The position numbers and the translations under genes are program-made. From assembly GCA_015066225.1 (NCBI GenBank), contig SVOT01000012.1, positions 1-47,194 on the forward strand: 47,194 nt of DNA, read 5' to 3'. The notes under the pieces were generated by a model. The model saw only the letters and a list, made by a program, of their open reading frames with translations. It was not told where the DNA came from and did not search any database. Source of the DNA: Oscillospiraceae bacterium. Lineage in GTDB: Bacteria > Bacillota > Clostridia > Oscillospirales > Acutalibacteraceae. This document shows, piece by piece, positions 1 through 8,284 of this stretch (positions within the stretch are counted from its first letter, which is position 1; each line of letters begins with the position of its first letter).

Positions 1-39
1 TGTTTCATATTGCTTAATGTGACTATACTTTTTTGGCAT
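1..39 (-). CDS. IS3-like transposase OrfA, N-terminal fragment cut by the window edge
   Basis: Reading leftwards from the ATG at 37-39 the first 13 codons give MPKKYSHIKQYET and then leave the window. This resembles the beginning of the small helix-turn-helix OrfA proteins of IS3-type elements in Clostridia, which bind the element ends and are followed by an OrfB integrase. Only the start is visible, so the family call rests on a short stretch and could be wrong. A hairpin lies between the start codon and the putative element end at about 121, which could dampen read-in transcription. Confidence 0.45.
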   Translation of the reverse strand, partial: MPKKYSHIKQYET

Positions 40-121
40 GAAAAATCCCCCTATGATAGTTTCTTTAATTCTACCATAGAGGGCTCTTTTTTTCATTGTC
101 CGTTTTTACTGGTTCTGTTCA
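40..121 (-). mobile_element. Putative insertion-sequence end and leader, with hairpin
   Basis: Read on the minus strand this segment starts TGAACAGAACCAG (121 downwards) and contains AAAAAGAGC and CTATGGTAG blocks that also occur, same order, at 47083-47133 on the plus strand. An inverted repeat at 47-59 and 71-83 forms a 13-bp stem just upstream of the OrfA start. On the plus strand it is followed by a T-run (86-93), so it can act as a terminator for transcription entering the region. TGAACTGC-like ends are common in IS3 relatives; the exact boundary is inferred. Confidence 0.4.
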
Positions 122-387
122 AAAACGAACGTTTTTTACAGCTCCTTTTCAGGGGATAGGAAAAAAAGATGCAGAACGGACAAACCGAGCAAAAACAAGG
201 CTTCAGACTTGTTTTTGTTTGCCCGAAGGCGTACAAAGGTACGTCGAGTGGCGAGGTTTGTTTGTAGCACAAAACACAAGTATTTCGTTCTTTATTAAAA
301 AATAGGACTTTTATAGGCTTTAAACCTAATAAAAGTCCCTTTATTTATATAGTTTTGTGCGGTCTGCGCTTTTTTTACAGCCCCTTT
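122..387. other. Intergenic region with repeat remnants, no convincing gene
   Basis: No gene is supported here. The minus strand reads AAAAGGAGCTGTAAAAAA near 131-150, the same phrase that precedes the putative element end at 47078. A related GGGGCTGTAAAAAAA followed by GCGCAGACCGCACAAAA lies at about 352-383. These look like decayed copies of one dispersed repeat. The 69-codon open frame at 96-305 has no ribosome binding site and crosses the putative element end, so it is not called. Confidence 0.4.
296..338 (-). terminator. Intrinsic terminator of the nuclease-fold gene
   Basis: The stem GGACTTTTAT pairs with its complement across a loop (305-317 with 325-338, one bulge). On the minus strand it is followed by TATTTTTTAA. 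It sits about 50 bases beyond the stop codon of the gene at 388-1233. Confidence 0.7.
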
Positions 388-1233
388 TTATAACTCAAAA
401 TCTGCAATTATTGGGTAATGGTCCGAATATACGTTGCAAATGGTTTTTGAGCCCACACATTCAAGACCTTTATAAAAAATATAATCAATTTTTATTTTGG
501 GAGCGTATGATGGGTATGTAGCCAAAGCGGGTACTTTCGCCTTGCAATCAGCATCCTCGAGCCTTTCATAAATAGGCTCAAGCACCTTTGAAGCGGGGGT
601 TGTGTTAAAATCCCCCATCAGAATCAGTGGCATATTTATCTCGTCAATAATCCCGCAAAGTGTATTCACTGCATTTTTTTGCTCATCCTTGTTCAGCCCC
701 ATATGGCACACAAGAAAACAAACTCTTTCGCCATCAACATCCACAACTGTTTTTATAACACAGCGTGTTTCGTGTTTTTGCTTTCCCTTAGGTTTTTCGG
801 GGTCGGGAATTATAAAAGTTTCAGAAGAAATCACAGGATATTTAGTTACAAATGCGTTACCGTAGGGGTTTTCACCGCCAACCTTTATTGCCTCACCGAA
901 ATATCGGTTAAAGCACAAGGAATCACCCAAAGCATTAGTCTGGTCGGTGTAATCCTCATAGGTACCATCACCACGGACCTCGTTAAGACCGCAAAAATCA
1001 ACCTTATTTTCTTTTACTACCTTCGCAAACAATTCTGTATCAATAACCTGATTGTTATAATCCAGAAAATGTTGAACGTTAAAGGTCATAACCTTCAAGC
1101 CAATCACCTTTTCTTCCACATCTGTTGTTTCACTACTTTCAGCGAGAACATCCGTTTTTCCGCCGTTTTTTGTGGGCATTGCCAGATTACAAAGCATTAA
1201 AACAACCAACACAAGAGCCATAAGCTTTGTCAC
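388..1233 (-). CDS. Secreted or membrane-anchored endonuclease/exonuclease/phosphatase-family protein
   Basis: About 281 residues. An N-terminal hydrophobic segment of about 20 residues is followed by a short polar linker and an exonuclease III-like fold. Visible motifs in order are TFNVQ, GLNEV (metal-binding Glu), YGNAFVTKYPV, CHMGL, LMGDFNTTP (catalytic Asp and Asn) and SDHYPI (terminal Asp-His). Family members cleave phosphodiesters in nucleic acids, sphingomyelin or phosphoinositides; the substrate cannot be told here. The GTG at 1233 is preferred because GAGGTG lies six bases upstream; the GTG at 1242 overlaps that site. It lies 25 bases after the SGNH gene and is probably co-transcribed with it. 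Export is inferred from the N-terminus. Confidence 0.75.
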   Translation of the reverse strand: MTKLMALVLVVLMLCNLAMPTKNGGKTDVLAESSETTDVEEKVIGLKVMTFNVQHFLDYNNQVIDTELFAKVVKENKVDFCGLNEVRGDGTYEDYTDQTNALGDSLCFNRYFGEAIKVGGENPYGNAFVTKYPVISSETFIIPDPEKPKGKQKHETRCVIKTVVDVDGERVCFLVCHMGLNKDEQKNAVNTLCGIIDEINMPLILMGDFNTTPASKVLEPIYERLEDADCKAKVPALATYPSYAPKIKIDYIFYKGLECVGSKTICNVYSDHYPIIADFEL

Positions 1234-1258
1234 AAGCAACACCTCAAATCACAAATAC

Positions 1259-1906
1259 TCAAAACTCAAAATCACAATATTTCAAGAATTCCTTAGCCAT
1301 CAGCATAGCACCGATCTGATTGGGATGAACTCTGTCCCAAGCAATAAACGCCGAATGCTTGATTTTGAAAAAATCTTCATACATTTTTTGGAAATCAACA
1401 AACACGCAGCCGTATTTTTCTGCTAACTCCTTGCAAACGGCAACGTATTCATCCATTTTCTTTCGCATTGTATCATCGCGGTTAGGCTCCATAATATAGG
1501 GCGAAAGGATAAAAACACCTTTGACATTGTCTTTAACCTTGAGAATCATTTTCTCGACATTGTCTCTGTATTCATCAATGTAAACGTGACTCTCTGTGAT
1601 TGCGGGTGAATCGAACTGACGCCAAACGTCATTGATGCCGATACAAATTGAAACCCATTGAGGCTCAAAGCTGAGAACGTCTCTGTCAAAACGCTCTAAA
1701 AGGTCACGGCTTGTATTCCCTGAAATACCGGAATTTATTACCCTGATGTTTCTCTCGGGATAGGTTGACGCCAAAAGGCTGTCGATAAGTCTGACATAGC
1801 CAACACCAATGCAATCCGAATGACCCTCACCAACAGGGTTCACGCTACCCATATCGGTAACAGAATCACCGGCAAACACAATTTTTTCCATATTTTCAAA
1901 TATCAT
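1259..1906 (-). CDS. SGNH/GDSL-family hydrolase (acylesterase)
   Basis: About 215 residues with all four SGNH blocks: GDSVTD near the start (nucleophilic Ser), SGISGNTSRDL (block II Gly), GINDVW (block III Asn) and DRVHPNQIG near the end (catalytic Asp and His). Such enzymes remove acetyl or other acyl groups from carbohydrates or lipids; many in glycan-using Clostridia are sugar deacetylases, which would suit the glycosidases elsewhere in this window, but that is inference. The start at 1906 is chosen over upstream codons because GAGGTG lies five bases before it. There is no signal peptide, so it is probably cytoplasmic. It is the first gene of a two-gene unit with the downstream nuclease-fold gene. 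Confidence 0.85.
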   Translation of the reverse strand: MIFENMEKIVFAGDSVTDMGSVNPVGEGHSDCIGVGYVRLIDSLLASTYPERNIRVINSGISGNTSRDLLERFDRDVLSFEPQWVSICIGINDVWRQFDSPAITESHVYIDEYRDNVEKMILKVKDNVKGVFILSPYIMEPNRDDTMRKKMDEYVAVCKELAEKYGCVFVDFQKMYEDFFKIKHSAFIAWDRVHPNQIGAMLMAKEFLKYCDFEF

Positions 1907-1993
1907 ATCAACACCTCGTGAAAGTTTTTTATTGCGAAAAGCAGCATAACGGTGCGTAAATTGGGGTAAGAAAAGCAATTAGGTACGCAATAA

Positions 1994-2323
1994 TCAAATA
2001 ACCTCAATTTTACCAATAATATGACGATTAAACTCTGCTAACCGTTCTGCGGGAATCCAAAACTCTTGGTGATAACTTGCTCCTACTGTTTGAATATTAA
2101 ATTGAGAGATGTAAGCATCGTCAATTTCAAAGGTTGTAACATATCCTGCGTAACCCGAATCGGCAGATTTCTTATTCCATTTTTCTGCGATTTCACGAGC
2201 GTATTTTTCATTTAGAACAGGATAAAAGATAGGTTGTTCGGGAAGTCTTGGAGGATATTCCGTGTAATCCGTCTTTGCGATTAAATCCAATTCTGCCTGT
2301 CCAACGGGTCTATATAATCTCAT
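1994..2323 (-). CDS. Small conserved protein, ADP-ribosylation/crystallin J1 family
   Basis: A 109-residue protein beginning MRLYRPVGQAELDLI, with the conserved blocks PPRLPEQPIFYPVLNE, VTTFEID and IPAERLAEFNRHIIGKI. This matches small stand-alone proteins usually annotated as ADP-ribosylation/crystallin J1, whose biochemical role is not established. A strong AAAGGAGGT lies six to seven bases before the ATG. It has no signal peptide or membrane segment. It lies 87 bases upstream of the SGNH start and on the same strand, so it could be the first gene of that unit. Confidence 0.8.
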   Translation of the reverse strand: MRLYRPVGQAELDLIAKTDYTEYPPRLPEQPIFYPVLNEKYAREIAEKWNKKSADSGYAGYVTTFEIDDAYISQFNIQTVGASYHQEFWIPAERLAEFNRHIIGKIEVI

Positions 2324-2339
2324 AAACAGACCTCCTTTT

Positions 2340-2698
2340 TAACAATTATATCACAAATTAAACGTGTTTGCAAATAAGTGATAAGTGATGCAGCAGCGCC
2401 GTGATAGGTAACGCGATGCGTTCTGCCCCGCACCGAAGGTGTGCATCACATCAAGCCGCAGGGTTTTATACACGGCTTTGCCGTGATGATATACAATCAC
2501 AAGGCGATGGATTATATACAGCCCCGTCAGGGCTGATGATATGCCAAGCCTGCGGCTTGGATAAAAAAAGAAGTAACTTTTGGTAGACACAAATTATTTC
2601 TTTTTTGCGAAAGAGCTACTAAAAGTAGCGTAGACCCGGGAAAGAAAAACTAAAAGTACGGAAATTTCACAAAAATAATAACGTTTTCTCAAAACCAC
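2340..2698. repeat. Palindrome-rich intergenic spacer with tri-nucleotide-loop hairpins
   Basis: Between 2401 and 2562 there is a run of short perfect palindromes: AACGC-GAT-GCGTT, CACC-GAA-GGTG, CACGGC-TTT-GCCGTG, AGCCC-CGTCA-GGGCT and CCAAGCC-TGC-GGCTTGG. Several are separated by the phrase TGATGATAT. Further on, GCTAC-TAAAA-GTAGC (about 2612-2626) lies between T-rich and A-rich tracts. Open frames on both strands here are products of the palindromes and are not called. No gene is seen. Confidence 0.7.
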
Positions 2699-2727
2699 TT
2701 GACCGCTGCCTTTTCGGGTGATAAAAT
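2699..2727 (+). promoter_or_regulatory. Sigma-A-type promoter of the TetR-ABC exporter operon
   Basis: TTGACC (2699-2704), a 17-base spacer and TAAAAT (2722-2727), 42 bases before the TetR start codon. The likely transcript start falls inside the inverted repeat described next. Confidence 0.65.
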
Positions 2728-2758
2728 AACATATGATATATAACAAGAGATATGTTAT
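2726..2758 (+). promoter_or_regulatory. Inverted repeat, likely TetR operator
   Basis: ATAACATAT (2726-2734) and ATATGTTAT (2750-2758) form a perfect 9-bp inverted repeat with a 15-base centre. It spans the end of the -10 box and the transcript start region and ends just before the GGAGGTG ribosome site. TetR repressors typically bind such repeats to control their own operon. Confidence 0.6.
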
Positions 2759-2769
2759 GGAGGTGTATC

Positions 2770-3330
2770 ATGCCACCAAAAATCAAAGTGACAAAAGATG
2801 ATATTATAAATGCCGCCGTTGACATTGTGCGTAATAGCGGAGCACCGGCAATTAACGCAAGAACCATAGCTTCTGTACTGAATTGCTCAACACAGCCGGT
2901 TTTTTCCAACTTTGCTACGATGGATGAGCTGCGTCTTGCCGTTGTAGAAAAAGCTGACATTTTGTGTCAAGAGTATATGCAGCGAGAAGTTGATAGTGGG
3001 GAGTTTCCTGCCTATAAGGCAAACGGTATGGCTTACATACGATTTGCTAAAGAAGAAAAAGAATTGTTCAAACTTTTATATATGCGTGACCGTTCAAGCG
3101 AAATAATTCCCGAAGCAACAGAACAAACTGACAAAATGGAGTCAATTGTCCATAATAATACGGGACTTAGTGGTATGGATGCAAAATTGTTCCACCTCGA
3201 AATGTGGGCATATGTTCACGGAATTGCAACTATGTTTGCCACAAGCTTTGTTGATCTTAATTGGGAACTTGTCAGCAAAATGCTCACGGATTCATATCAG
3301 GGACTCCGAAAACAATATGGAATGGAGTGA
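2770..3330 (+). CDS. TetR/AcrR-family transcriptional regulator
   Basis: About 186 residues. The N-terminal 55 residues form the TetR helix-turn-helix (DDIINAAVDIVRNSG, then INARTIASVLNCSTQPVFSNF). The C-terminal part is the helical ligand and dimer domain. The ATG at 2770 is chosen because GGAGGTG lies five bases upstream. It is followed after six bases by an ABC exporter ATPase and then a permease, so it most likely represses that transporter and senses its substrate. A perfect inverted repeat over the promoter is a good operator candidate. The effector is unknown. Confidence 0.9.
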   Translation: MPPKIKVTKDDIINAAVDIVRNSGAPAINARTIASVLNCSTQPVFSNFATMDELRLAVVEKADILCQEYMQREVDSGEFPAYKANGMAYIRFAKEEKELFKLLYMRDRSSEIIPEATEQTDKMESIVHNNTGLSGMDAKLFHLEMWAYVHGIATMFATSFVDLNWELVSKMLTDSYQGLRKQYGME

Positions 3331-3336
3331 TAAATA

Positions 3337-4065
3337 ATGGACGCTATTAGAATTGAAGGTTTAACAAAAAAGTATAAAGATGTGGTTGCTGTAGATAAAC
3401 TTAGCCTTTCGGTTCAAAAGGGTGAACTGTTCTCTCTACTTGGTGTAAATGGTGCGGGAAAGACTACCACTATTAAAATGCTGTCGTGCCTTACACACCC
3501 AACAAGCGGAGATGCTTTTCTTAACGGAAAAAGTATTAACAAAGATGCTGCCGCTGTGAAATCGCTTATAGCCGTTTCTCCGCAGGAAACTGCGGTTGCA
3601 CCCGGACTTTCGGTTCGGGAGAATCTTGAGCTGATGTGTGGTGTTCACGGTTTTACAAAAGAAAAGCAAAATGCGAAAATTTCAGAGCTTACTGACCTGC
3701 TCGGTCTTGAATCTGTTAGTAAGAAAAAGGTAGGTAAACTGTCTGGCGGCTGGCAAAGACGACTAAGCATTGCTATGGCGCTTATCAGCGAACCGGAAAT
3801 ATTGTTTCTTGACGAACCTACGCTTGGTCTTGACGTGCTTGCCCGAAGCGATCTGTGGGATTTGATTCGCTCTCTTAAAGGAGAAGTAACCATTATTCTT
3901 ACAACACATTATATGGAAGAAGCAGAAGCCTTGTCTGACCGTATCGCTATTATGAAAGACGGCAAACTGCTTATCTGTGATACTGCTGACAAGATAAAAG
4001 AAGCAGCCGATACGGATAATTTTGAGCAAGCCTTTGTACGCATTGTTAAGGGGGTAGCAAAATAA
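3337..4065 (+). CDS. ABC exporter ATP-binding protein (ABC-2/DrrA type)
   Basis: 242 residues with Walker A (GVNGAGKTT), Q-loop, an LSGGWQRRLSIAMAL signature, Walker B (ILFLDEPTLGLD) and the switch His in LTTHYMEEAE. This is the DrrA/NatA-like arrangement of drug, bacteriocin or lipid exporters. The signature has Trp where Glu or Gln is more usual (SGGWQ), a variant seen in this class. It is followed by its permease after two bases. The TetR gene immediately before it suggests substrate-induced efflux. Confidence 0.9.
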   Translation: MDAIRIEGLTKKYKDVVAVDKLSLSVQKGELFSLLGVNGAGKTTTIKMLSCLTHPTSGDAFLNGKSINKDAAAVKSLIAVSPQETAVAPGLSVRENLELMCGVHGFTKEKQNAKISELTDLLGLESVSKKKVGKLSGGWQRRLSIAMALISEPEILFLDEPTLGLDVLARSDLWDLIRSLKGEVTIILTTHYMEEAEALSDRIAIMKDGKLLICDTADKIKEAADTDNFEQAFVRIVKGVAK

Positions 4066-4067
4066 AA

Positions 4068-4793
4068 ATGCTTACATTTGCAAACAGAAATACAAAAGAA
4101 ATATTACGAGATCCACTAACTCTTTTCTTTGGACTCGGATTTCCCCTCGTCTTAATTTTATTGTTGAGTGCTATACAAGCAAATATCCCCGTAGAGATGT
4201 TTGAAATACAACATCTGACTCCGGGTATAACCGTTTTCGGGTTAGCATTTATGACTCTATTTTCGGCTACCATTATCGCAAAGGACAGAGGTAGTTCGTT
4301 ACTTCAGCGTTTATATACAACGCCACTGACTCCGATAGACTTTATTCTCGGTTACACTTTGCCTATTATTCCGATATCTATCGCTCAATGTGTTATTTGC
4401 TATATCGTTGCAATCCTTCTCGGACTAAATATTACAGTAAATATTTTATATGCTGTCGTATTCATTATTCCCATATCCATCCTTTACATTGCTTTAGGAC
4501 TCCTTTGCGGAAGTGTGTTTACCGATAAACAGGTTGGCGGCATTTGTGGTGCTTTGCTTACCAACCTTTCCGCATGGTTGTCCGGTATTTGGTTTGACCT
4601 TGACCTTGTTGGCGGAGCATTTAAGAAGATTTCCTACTCACTTCCCTTTGTCCACGCCGTGGATATGGAACGAGCTGTATTGGCAGGAAATTTTGCAGGG
4701 GTTTTTCCTCACATATGGTGGGTACTTGGATATGCCGCCGTTCTGCTAATATTAGCGGTATTACTGTTCTTGCGGCAGATGAGGAAGCAGTAA
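4068..4793 (+). CDS. ABC-2 type transporter permease
   Basis: 241 residues with six predicted membrane segments: near 15-35, then a pair from about 55-75 and 90-115, two from about 125-165, and the last near 215-237. The region between 150 and 185 holds the conserved ABC-2 loop (LCGSVFTDKQVGGICGALL). It presumably dimerises and pairs with the preceding ATPase. It is the last gene of the TetR-controlled operon, which ends at the terminator near 4890. Confidence 0.85.
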   Translation: MLTFANRNTKEILRDPLTLFFGLGFPLVLILLLSAIQANIPVEMFEIQHLTPGITVFGLAFMTLFSATIIAKDRGSSLLQRLYTTPLTPIDFILGYTLPIIPISIAQCVICYIVAILLGLNITVNILYAVVFIIPISILYIALGLLCGSVFTDKQVGGICGALLTNLSAWLSGIWFDLDLVGGAFKKISYSLPFVHAVDMERAVLAGNFAGVFPHIWWVLGYAAVLLILAVLLFLRQMRKQ

Positions 4794-4889
4794 AAATGTA
4801 TAGTATTCAAATCCGGACGGGTGCTGTTTTGCCAACTTCTTTGCTCTGTAAAGAAATGCAAAAAGTTTGACTACCGTAAAACAAAAACA

Positions 4890-4929
4890 GGGGCTGGCAT
4901 AGCCTAAACAACCATACCAGCCCCTATTT
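4890..4929 (+). terminator. Intrinsic terminator of the exporter operon
   Basis: GGGGCTGG (4890-4897) pairs with CCAGCCCC (4917-4924) and is followed by TATTT. It lies 97 bases after the permease stop. Confidence 0.6.
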
Positions 4930-4978
4930 CAGCGGTATTTGCTAAAATTGAGAGTTCTTTTGTTCCCAAATGTACAAA

Positions 4979-5010
4979 AACCTCTTTTGTCTTGATAGAC
5001 AAAAGAGGTT
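4979..5010 (-). terminator. Terminator of tRNA-Ala
   Basis: A perfect 14-bp stem, AACCTCTTTTGTCT with its complement around a 4-base loop, ends eight bases from the encoded CCA. U-rich flanks on both sides make it bidirectional. Confidence 0.75.
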
Positions 5011-5017
5011 TCTTTGT

Positions 5018-5093
5018 TGGTGGACCCGAAGGGGGTCGAACCCTCGGCCTTACGGATGCGAACCGTACGCTCTCCCAACTGAGCTACGAGCCC
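5018..5093 (-). tRNA. tRNA-Ala(CGC)
   Basis: A 76-nt cloverleaf on the minus strand: acceptor GGGCTCG with CGGGTCC, a D arm with AGCTCAGTTGGGAGAGC, anticodon loop TTCGCAT (anticodon CGC), T loop TTCGACC, and an encoded CCA. It decodes GCG. Unlike the Arg, Leu and Lys tRNA genes in this window it has a single terminator and no repeated tail. Confidence 0.9.
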
Positions 5094-5211
5094 ATTTTTA
5101 TAAATTATACCACGGCATACGGATTTTTCAAGAAAAAACTTATCTTGCGCCATACAAAATAAAAGCAGCACAACCAAAGAGGTTAGTGCTGTTTTTATAT
5201 AATCTGATTTT

Positions 5212-5823
5212 TTAATCCTTGCTGATTACTTTTTTCTGCCAGGATTTTTTACCACACCGGGGGCATTTCATATACCTTGTTCTTCCCATATGCATAGCCA
5301 GAAAAACCGCTTTAAATGTGGGCACATATTTGTGCCCGCATTCCTTACATTGGTAATATCCCGCAACCTGCTCTATTTTCACAGCGAAAGAGATGCCCAC
5401 AAGCCCGGGTATAAAGCCCGAAAGCGCAACTGTTACTTGTTGCCACTCTTCCAATAGCAAAAACTTTCCGACGAAAGCCGGCACAACTATAATAATAACA
5501 GAAAGAATACCGATAACCCATTCAAGTGTGAGCAATCTCTTGTCGCTTTCCTCTTTCTGTTTTACCATTTCGAGAAGCTTGTTTTCCATTTCTTTATTGT
5601 AATTATCCACCATAATTACCTCCCCACTTAATAAATCATTCACTGTAATTTTCAGAATACCGCACAGCTCCAGCATAATTGCGGAATCGGGCAAAGATTT
5701 GCCCCGCTCCCATTTTGATACTGCTCTGTCGGTAATATTCAATTTTTCCGCTAACTGCATTTGAGTTAAACTTTCTTTTTTTCTGCACTCGGCGATAAAC
5801 TTTCCGATTTTTATCTGGTCCAT
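5212..5823 (-). CDS. XRE-family regulator with membrane segments and C-terminal zinc ribbon
   Basis: About 203 residues in three parts. Residues 1-60 form an XRE helix-turn-helix (ECRKKESLTQMQLAEKLNI, then DRAVSKWERGKSLPD). Residues from about 95 to 150 contain two hydrophobic segments. The C-terminus has a two-CXXC zinc ribbon (CKECGHKYVP and CPRCGKKSW). This layout is common among Clostridia regulators of unknown target and suggests a DNA-binding protein held at the membrane. The ATG at 5823 follows AAAGGAGGAG. It appears monocistronic, so its target is not obvious. Confidence 0.85.
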   Translation of the reverse strand: MDQIKIGKFIAECRKKESLTQMQLAEKLNITDRAVSKWERGKSLPDSAIMLELCGILKITVNDLLSGEVIMVDNYNKEMENKLLEMVKQKEESDKRLLTLEWVIGILSVIIIVVPAFVGKFLLLEEWQQVTVALSGFIPGLVGISFAVKIEQVAGYYQCKECGHKYVPTFKAVFLAMHMGRTRYMKCPRCGKKSWQKKVISKD

Positions 5824-5935
5824 ACGCTCCTCCTTTCGATTACAGTATAGATTAAAACAAGAACAAAATACACACACCGTTGGTTGAGTGGGGATAAATC
5901 AACCCTTTGTGTTGTGTTTTTTCGGGTTAAGGCTT

Positions 5936-8284
5936 TCAATTATTGAGCGTTTTTTCAACAATCTCAACGTTACCTGTTTCGGTGTTTACATATTCACCGT
6001 TTTTGTAAAAGCACTCTGAGTTTACGTTTACTAAAGCACCTGTCGGTATGTGTAAAACAGCCTTTGTGTCTTGCGGAAGAGTGAGATTAATAATATAATT
6101 CTCATCCGCCTTTTCATAATTAATAGTGATTAGCCCCTTTACACTCGGAACCGTACAGCTCAACCGGGAGGACAAGGTGTATTGCGGGTCAATCTCAACC
6201 TTTTCATAGCCCGCCTCAAGCGGCGTAACACCCGCAAAATGCTTGCTCATAATAACAAGGGGGCCACCACTCCAAGCGTGATTCTTGGTGCCCTGCCAGG
6301 CATCCCAGAATTCCCAAAGAGTGGAGTAATTCTTATTCACCATATCCTCGTATCTGTCCTTGATTCTGTCTTTTGCGACGTCATATTCACCCATTTTACA
6401 AAGAGCTTCAAGAACATAGTATTCCATATAGGGGCTTGAATTTTTAGTGGTTACGAGTACGTTTTTAACGGTGTCATACTGCTCTTCTTCTGCAAGCCCC
6501 GACAAAACGGCAAGAGCATTTGCTCTGTCATCGGGATTTTTTACATCATTACTTTTAAAACCGTTTTCCGTCCAAAGAGCCTTATAGCCCTTTGAGATAG
6601 TCTCTTTTCTTTCGGTAATAAAAGGAATATCCTCATCCTTACCCAAAAGCTCAGCCATTCTTTCTGTGGCAGAAAGAGCGTAATAAACCCACGCATTTTC
6701 GATAGATGTCATATCTGCCTTGCTGCCCCAATCAGGCCAATCCCAAGAGCCCTCACGGTGAACCACAAGATTATTTTCACTAATTTTCCAAAGCTTCAGG
6801 TAATTAAGAGAAGCGTCATACACCTTTTCAATAAAAGCCACGTCACCGGTATATTCATAATAAGTGAGGAAGCCCACAATTCCCGCAAGCTGTTGCACCG
6901 GAAGCTCAAAATAATCACCGTTTATAGGCACAACCGTCTGGAGCACCTTTGTATCGTCAACGTGTGAAAGCATCGCCTCAACGCCCTTTTGATACAACAG
7001 GTAGGAATTGCTGTCCATAGAATACATTGTCATAATCATTTCGCTTGTAGCATCACCCCACCATTGGGCTCTCTCTCTGTCGGGGCAATCCATAAAATTG
7101 TCACGCATGGTAACGTAGAGTGTTCGCAAGGATTTTTGCCACAAGGAATTAAGAAAATCATCATCGCACTTGAAATCGCCGCAAAATGAGCTGTCATAGC
7201 CCGTTTCACGGTATTTCAAAGAAACAACAGTTACACCTTTGGGTATTTCATAGGTAATATGTTCCCCATTAAACCAACCCAAGGACTCAAACTCCTGCTC
7301 GCCCTCTTTGGTTATATATGTGGTTGAAACCGCACCGATTAAAGTATTTTCTGTTGTTATACGGATAGTTTTTCCGGCAGGTGCCACAACTTTAAGATAA
7401 GGTGTAAGCTGTGCGTTGTATGGAATATCTACTGTGATTTTTTCACCGAAAAGGTTTTTCACGGTATAATTCTCGTAGTTGTGAGAATTTTCGTAATCTT
7501 TAAGACCGTAATCCTTCAAAAAAGGTATTCCTCTATAGTACAGCCTGCCGTATGCACCCTCTCCGCCAACTGCATATTCGGTTGCAAATTCCCACGATGA
7601 GGTATCATAAGCTTCATTCAGCCAAGCGCCCATTTCATCTCTTGCGTCGAAATAAATGCTGTATTCGGGGAGTCTGTAGTTGGGCTGGTGACGAGAGCTG
7701 TCAATATATGCAGTGTTTCTTTTTACCTTCCAGCTTTTGTCGGAAATTATGGAAACATCTTTGTTAACAGCTTCAAAAATGAATCCGCCCTGACCGCTAC
7801 CACTATATGAATAGCTTTTTTCATTATCCCAGAACCAGACTAAGGCACAAATTGAATTTTCGCCCTTTTTGAGATAAGGTGCAATATTTATACTGTCATA
7901 ATAGCCACTGTTTTTATCGGGTCCACGTTTGACACTCCCCTCAAATACAACAGTTTCACCGTTAATATAAAGCCAATATTTTGAGTCGGCAGAGATATGA
8001 GTAATAAGCTCTTCGGGAATATTTTTGAGAGTTACCTTTTTATTAAAGCACATCCAGACGTTTTCTTCTGTCAGATTATCTTTATCCCAAATCCATTTAG
8101 CTTTCCAATTGGTTTTTTCCTTTGTTGAGAGCACTCTGTATTCGGGAATATTTTCGGGGATTTTGTAATCGTTTGTATATGGCAGAGTTTCCGGACCCAC
8201 TAATAAAAAAAGTGGTGAAAAATGTGAAAAAACAAGTGCCAACACTATTGTAAGACAAGATAAGACTATCTGTATTTTTTTCAT
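5936..8284 (-). CDS. GH78-like alpha-L-rhamnosidase, probably membrane-anchored
   Basis: 782 residues. The N-terminus has a lysine pair followed by about 25 hydrophobic residues, a signal anchor or uncleaved signal. Beta-sandwich domains follow to about residue 365, and then the (alpha/alpha)6 catalytic barrel. The GH78 motif DCPDRERAQWWGDA (399-412) carries the general acid and substrate-binding acids; the later SWDWPDWG and NHAWSGGPLVIM blocks also fit the family. It would hydrolyse terminal alpha-L-rhamnose from pectic or glycoside substrates outside the cell. Many GH78 enzymes are larger or lack a membrane anchor, so exact specificity is uncertain. GGGAGG precedes the ATG. Confidence 0.8.
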   Translation of the reverse strand: MKKIQIVLSCLTIVLALVFSHFSPLFLLVGPETLPYTNDYKIPENIPEYRVLSTKEKTNWKAKWIWDKDNLTEENVWMCFNKKVTLKNIPEELITHISADSKYWLYINGETVVFEGSVKRGPDKNSGYYDSINIAPYLKKGENSICALVWFWDNEKSYSYSGSGQGGFIFEAVNKDVSIISDKSWKVKRNTAYIDSSRHQPNYRLPEYSIYFDARDEMGAWLNEAYDTSSWEFATEYAVGGEGAYGRLYYRGIPFLKDYGLKDYENSHNYENYTVKNLFGEKITVDIPYNAQLTPYLKVVAPAGKTIRITTENTLIGAVSTTYITKEGEQEFESLGWFNGEHITYEIPKGVTVVSLKYRETGYDSSFCGDFKCDDDFLNSLWQKSLRTLYVTMRDNFMDCPDRERAQWWGDATSEMIMTMYSMDSNSYLLYQKGVEAMLSHVDDTKVLQTVVPINGDYFELPVQQLAGIVGFLTYYEYTGDVAFIEKVYDASLNYLKLWKISENNLVVHREGSWDWPDWGSKADMTSIENAWVYYALSATERMAELLGKDEDIPFITERKETISKGYKALWTENGFKSNDVKNPDDRANALAVLSGLAEEEQYDTVKNVLVTTKNSSPYMEYYVLEALCKMGEYDVAKDRIKDRYEDMVNKNYSTLWEFWDAWQGTKNHAWSGGPLVIMSKHFAGVTPLEAGYEKVEIDPQYTLSSRLSCTVPSVKGLITINYEKADENYIINLTLPQDTKAVLHIPTGALVNVNSECFYKNGEYVNTETGNVEIVEKTLNN

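Noticed and set aside
96-305. 69-codon frame at the left edge
   Set aside because: It has no ribosome site, starts inside a terminator T-run and crosses repeat remnants.
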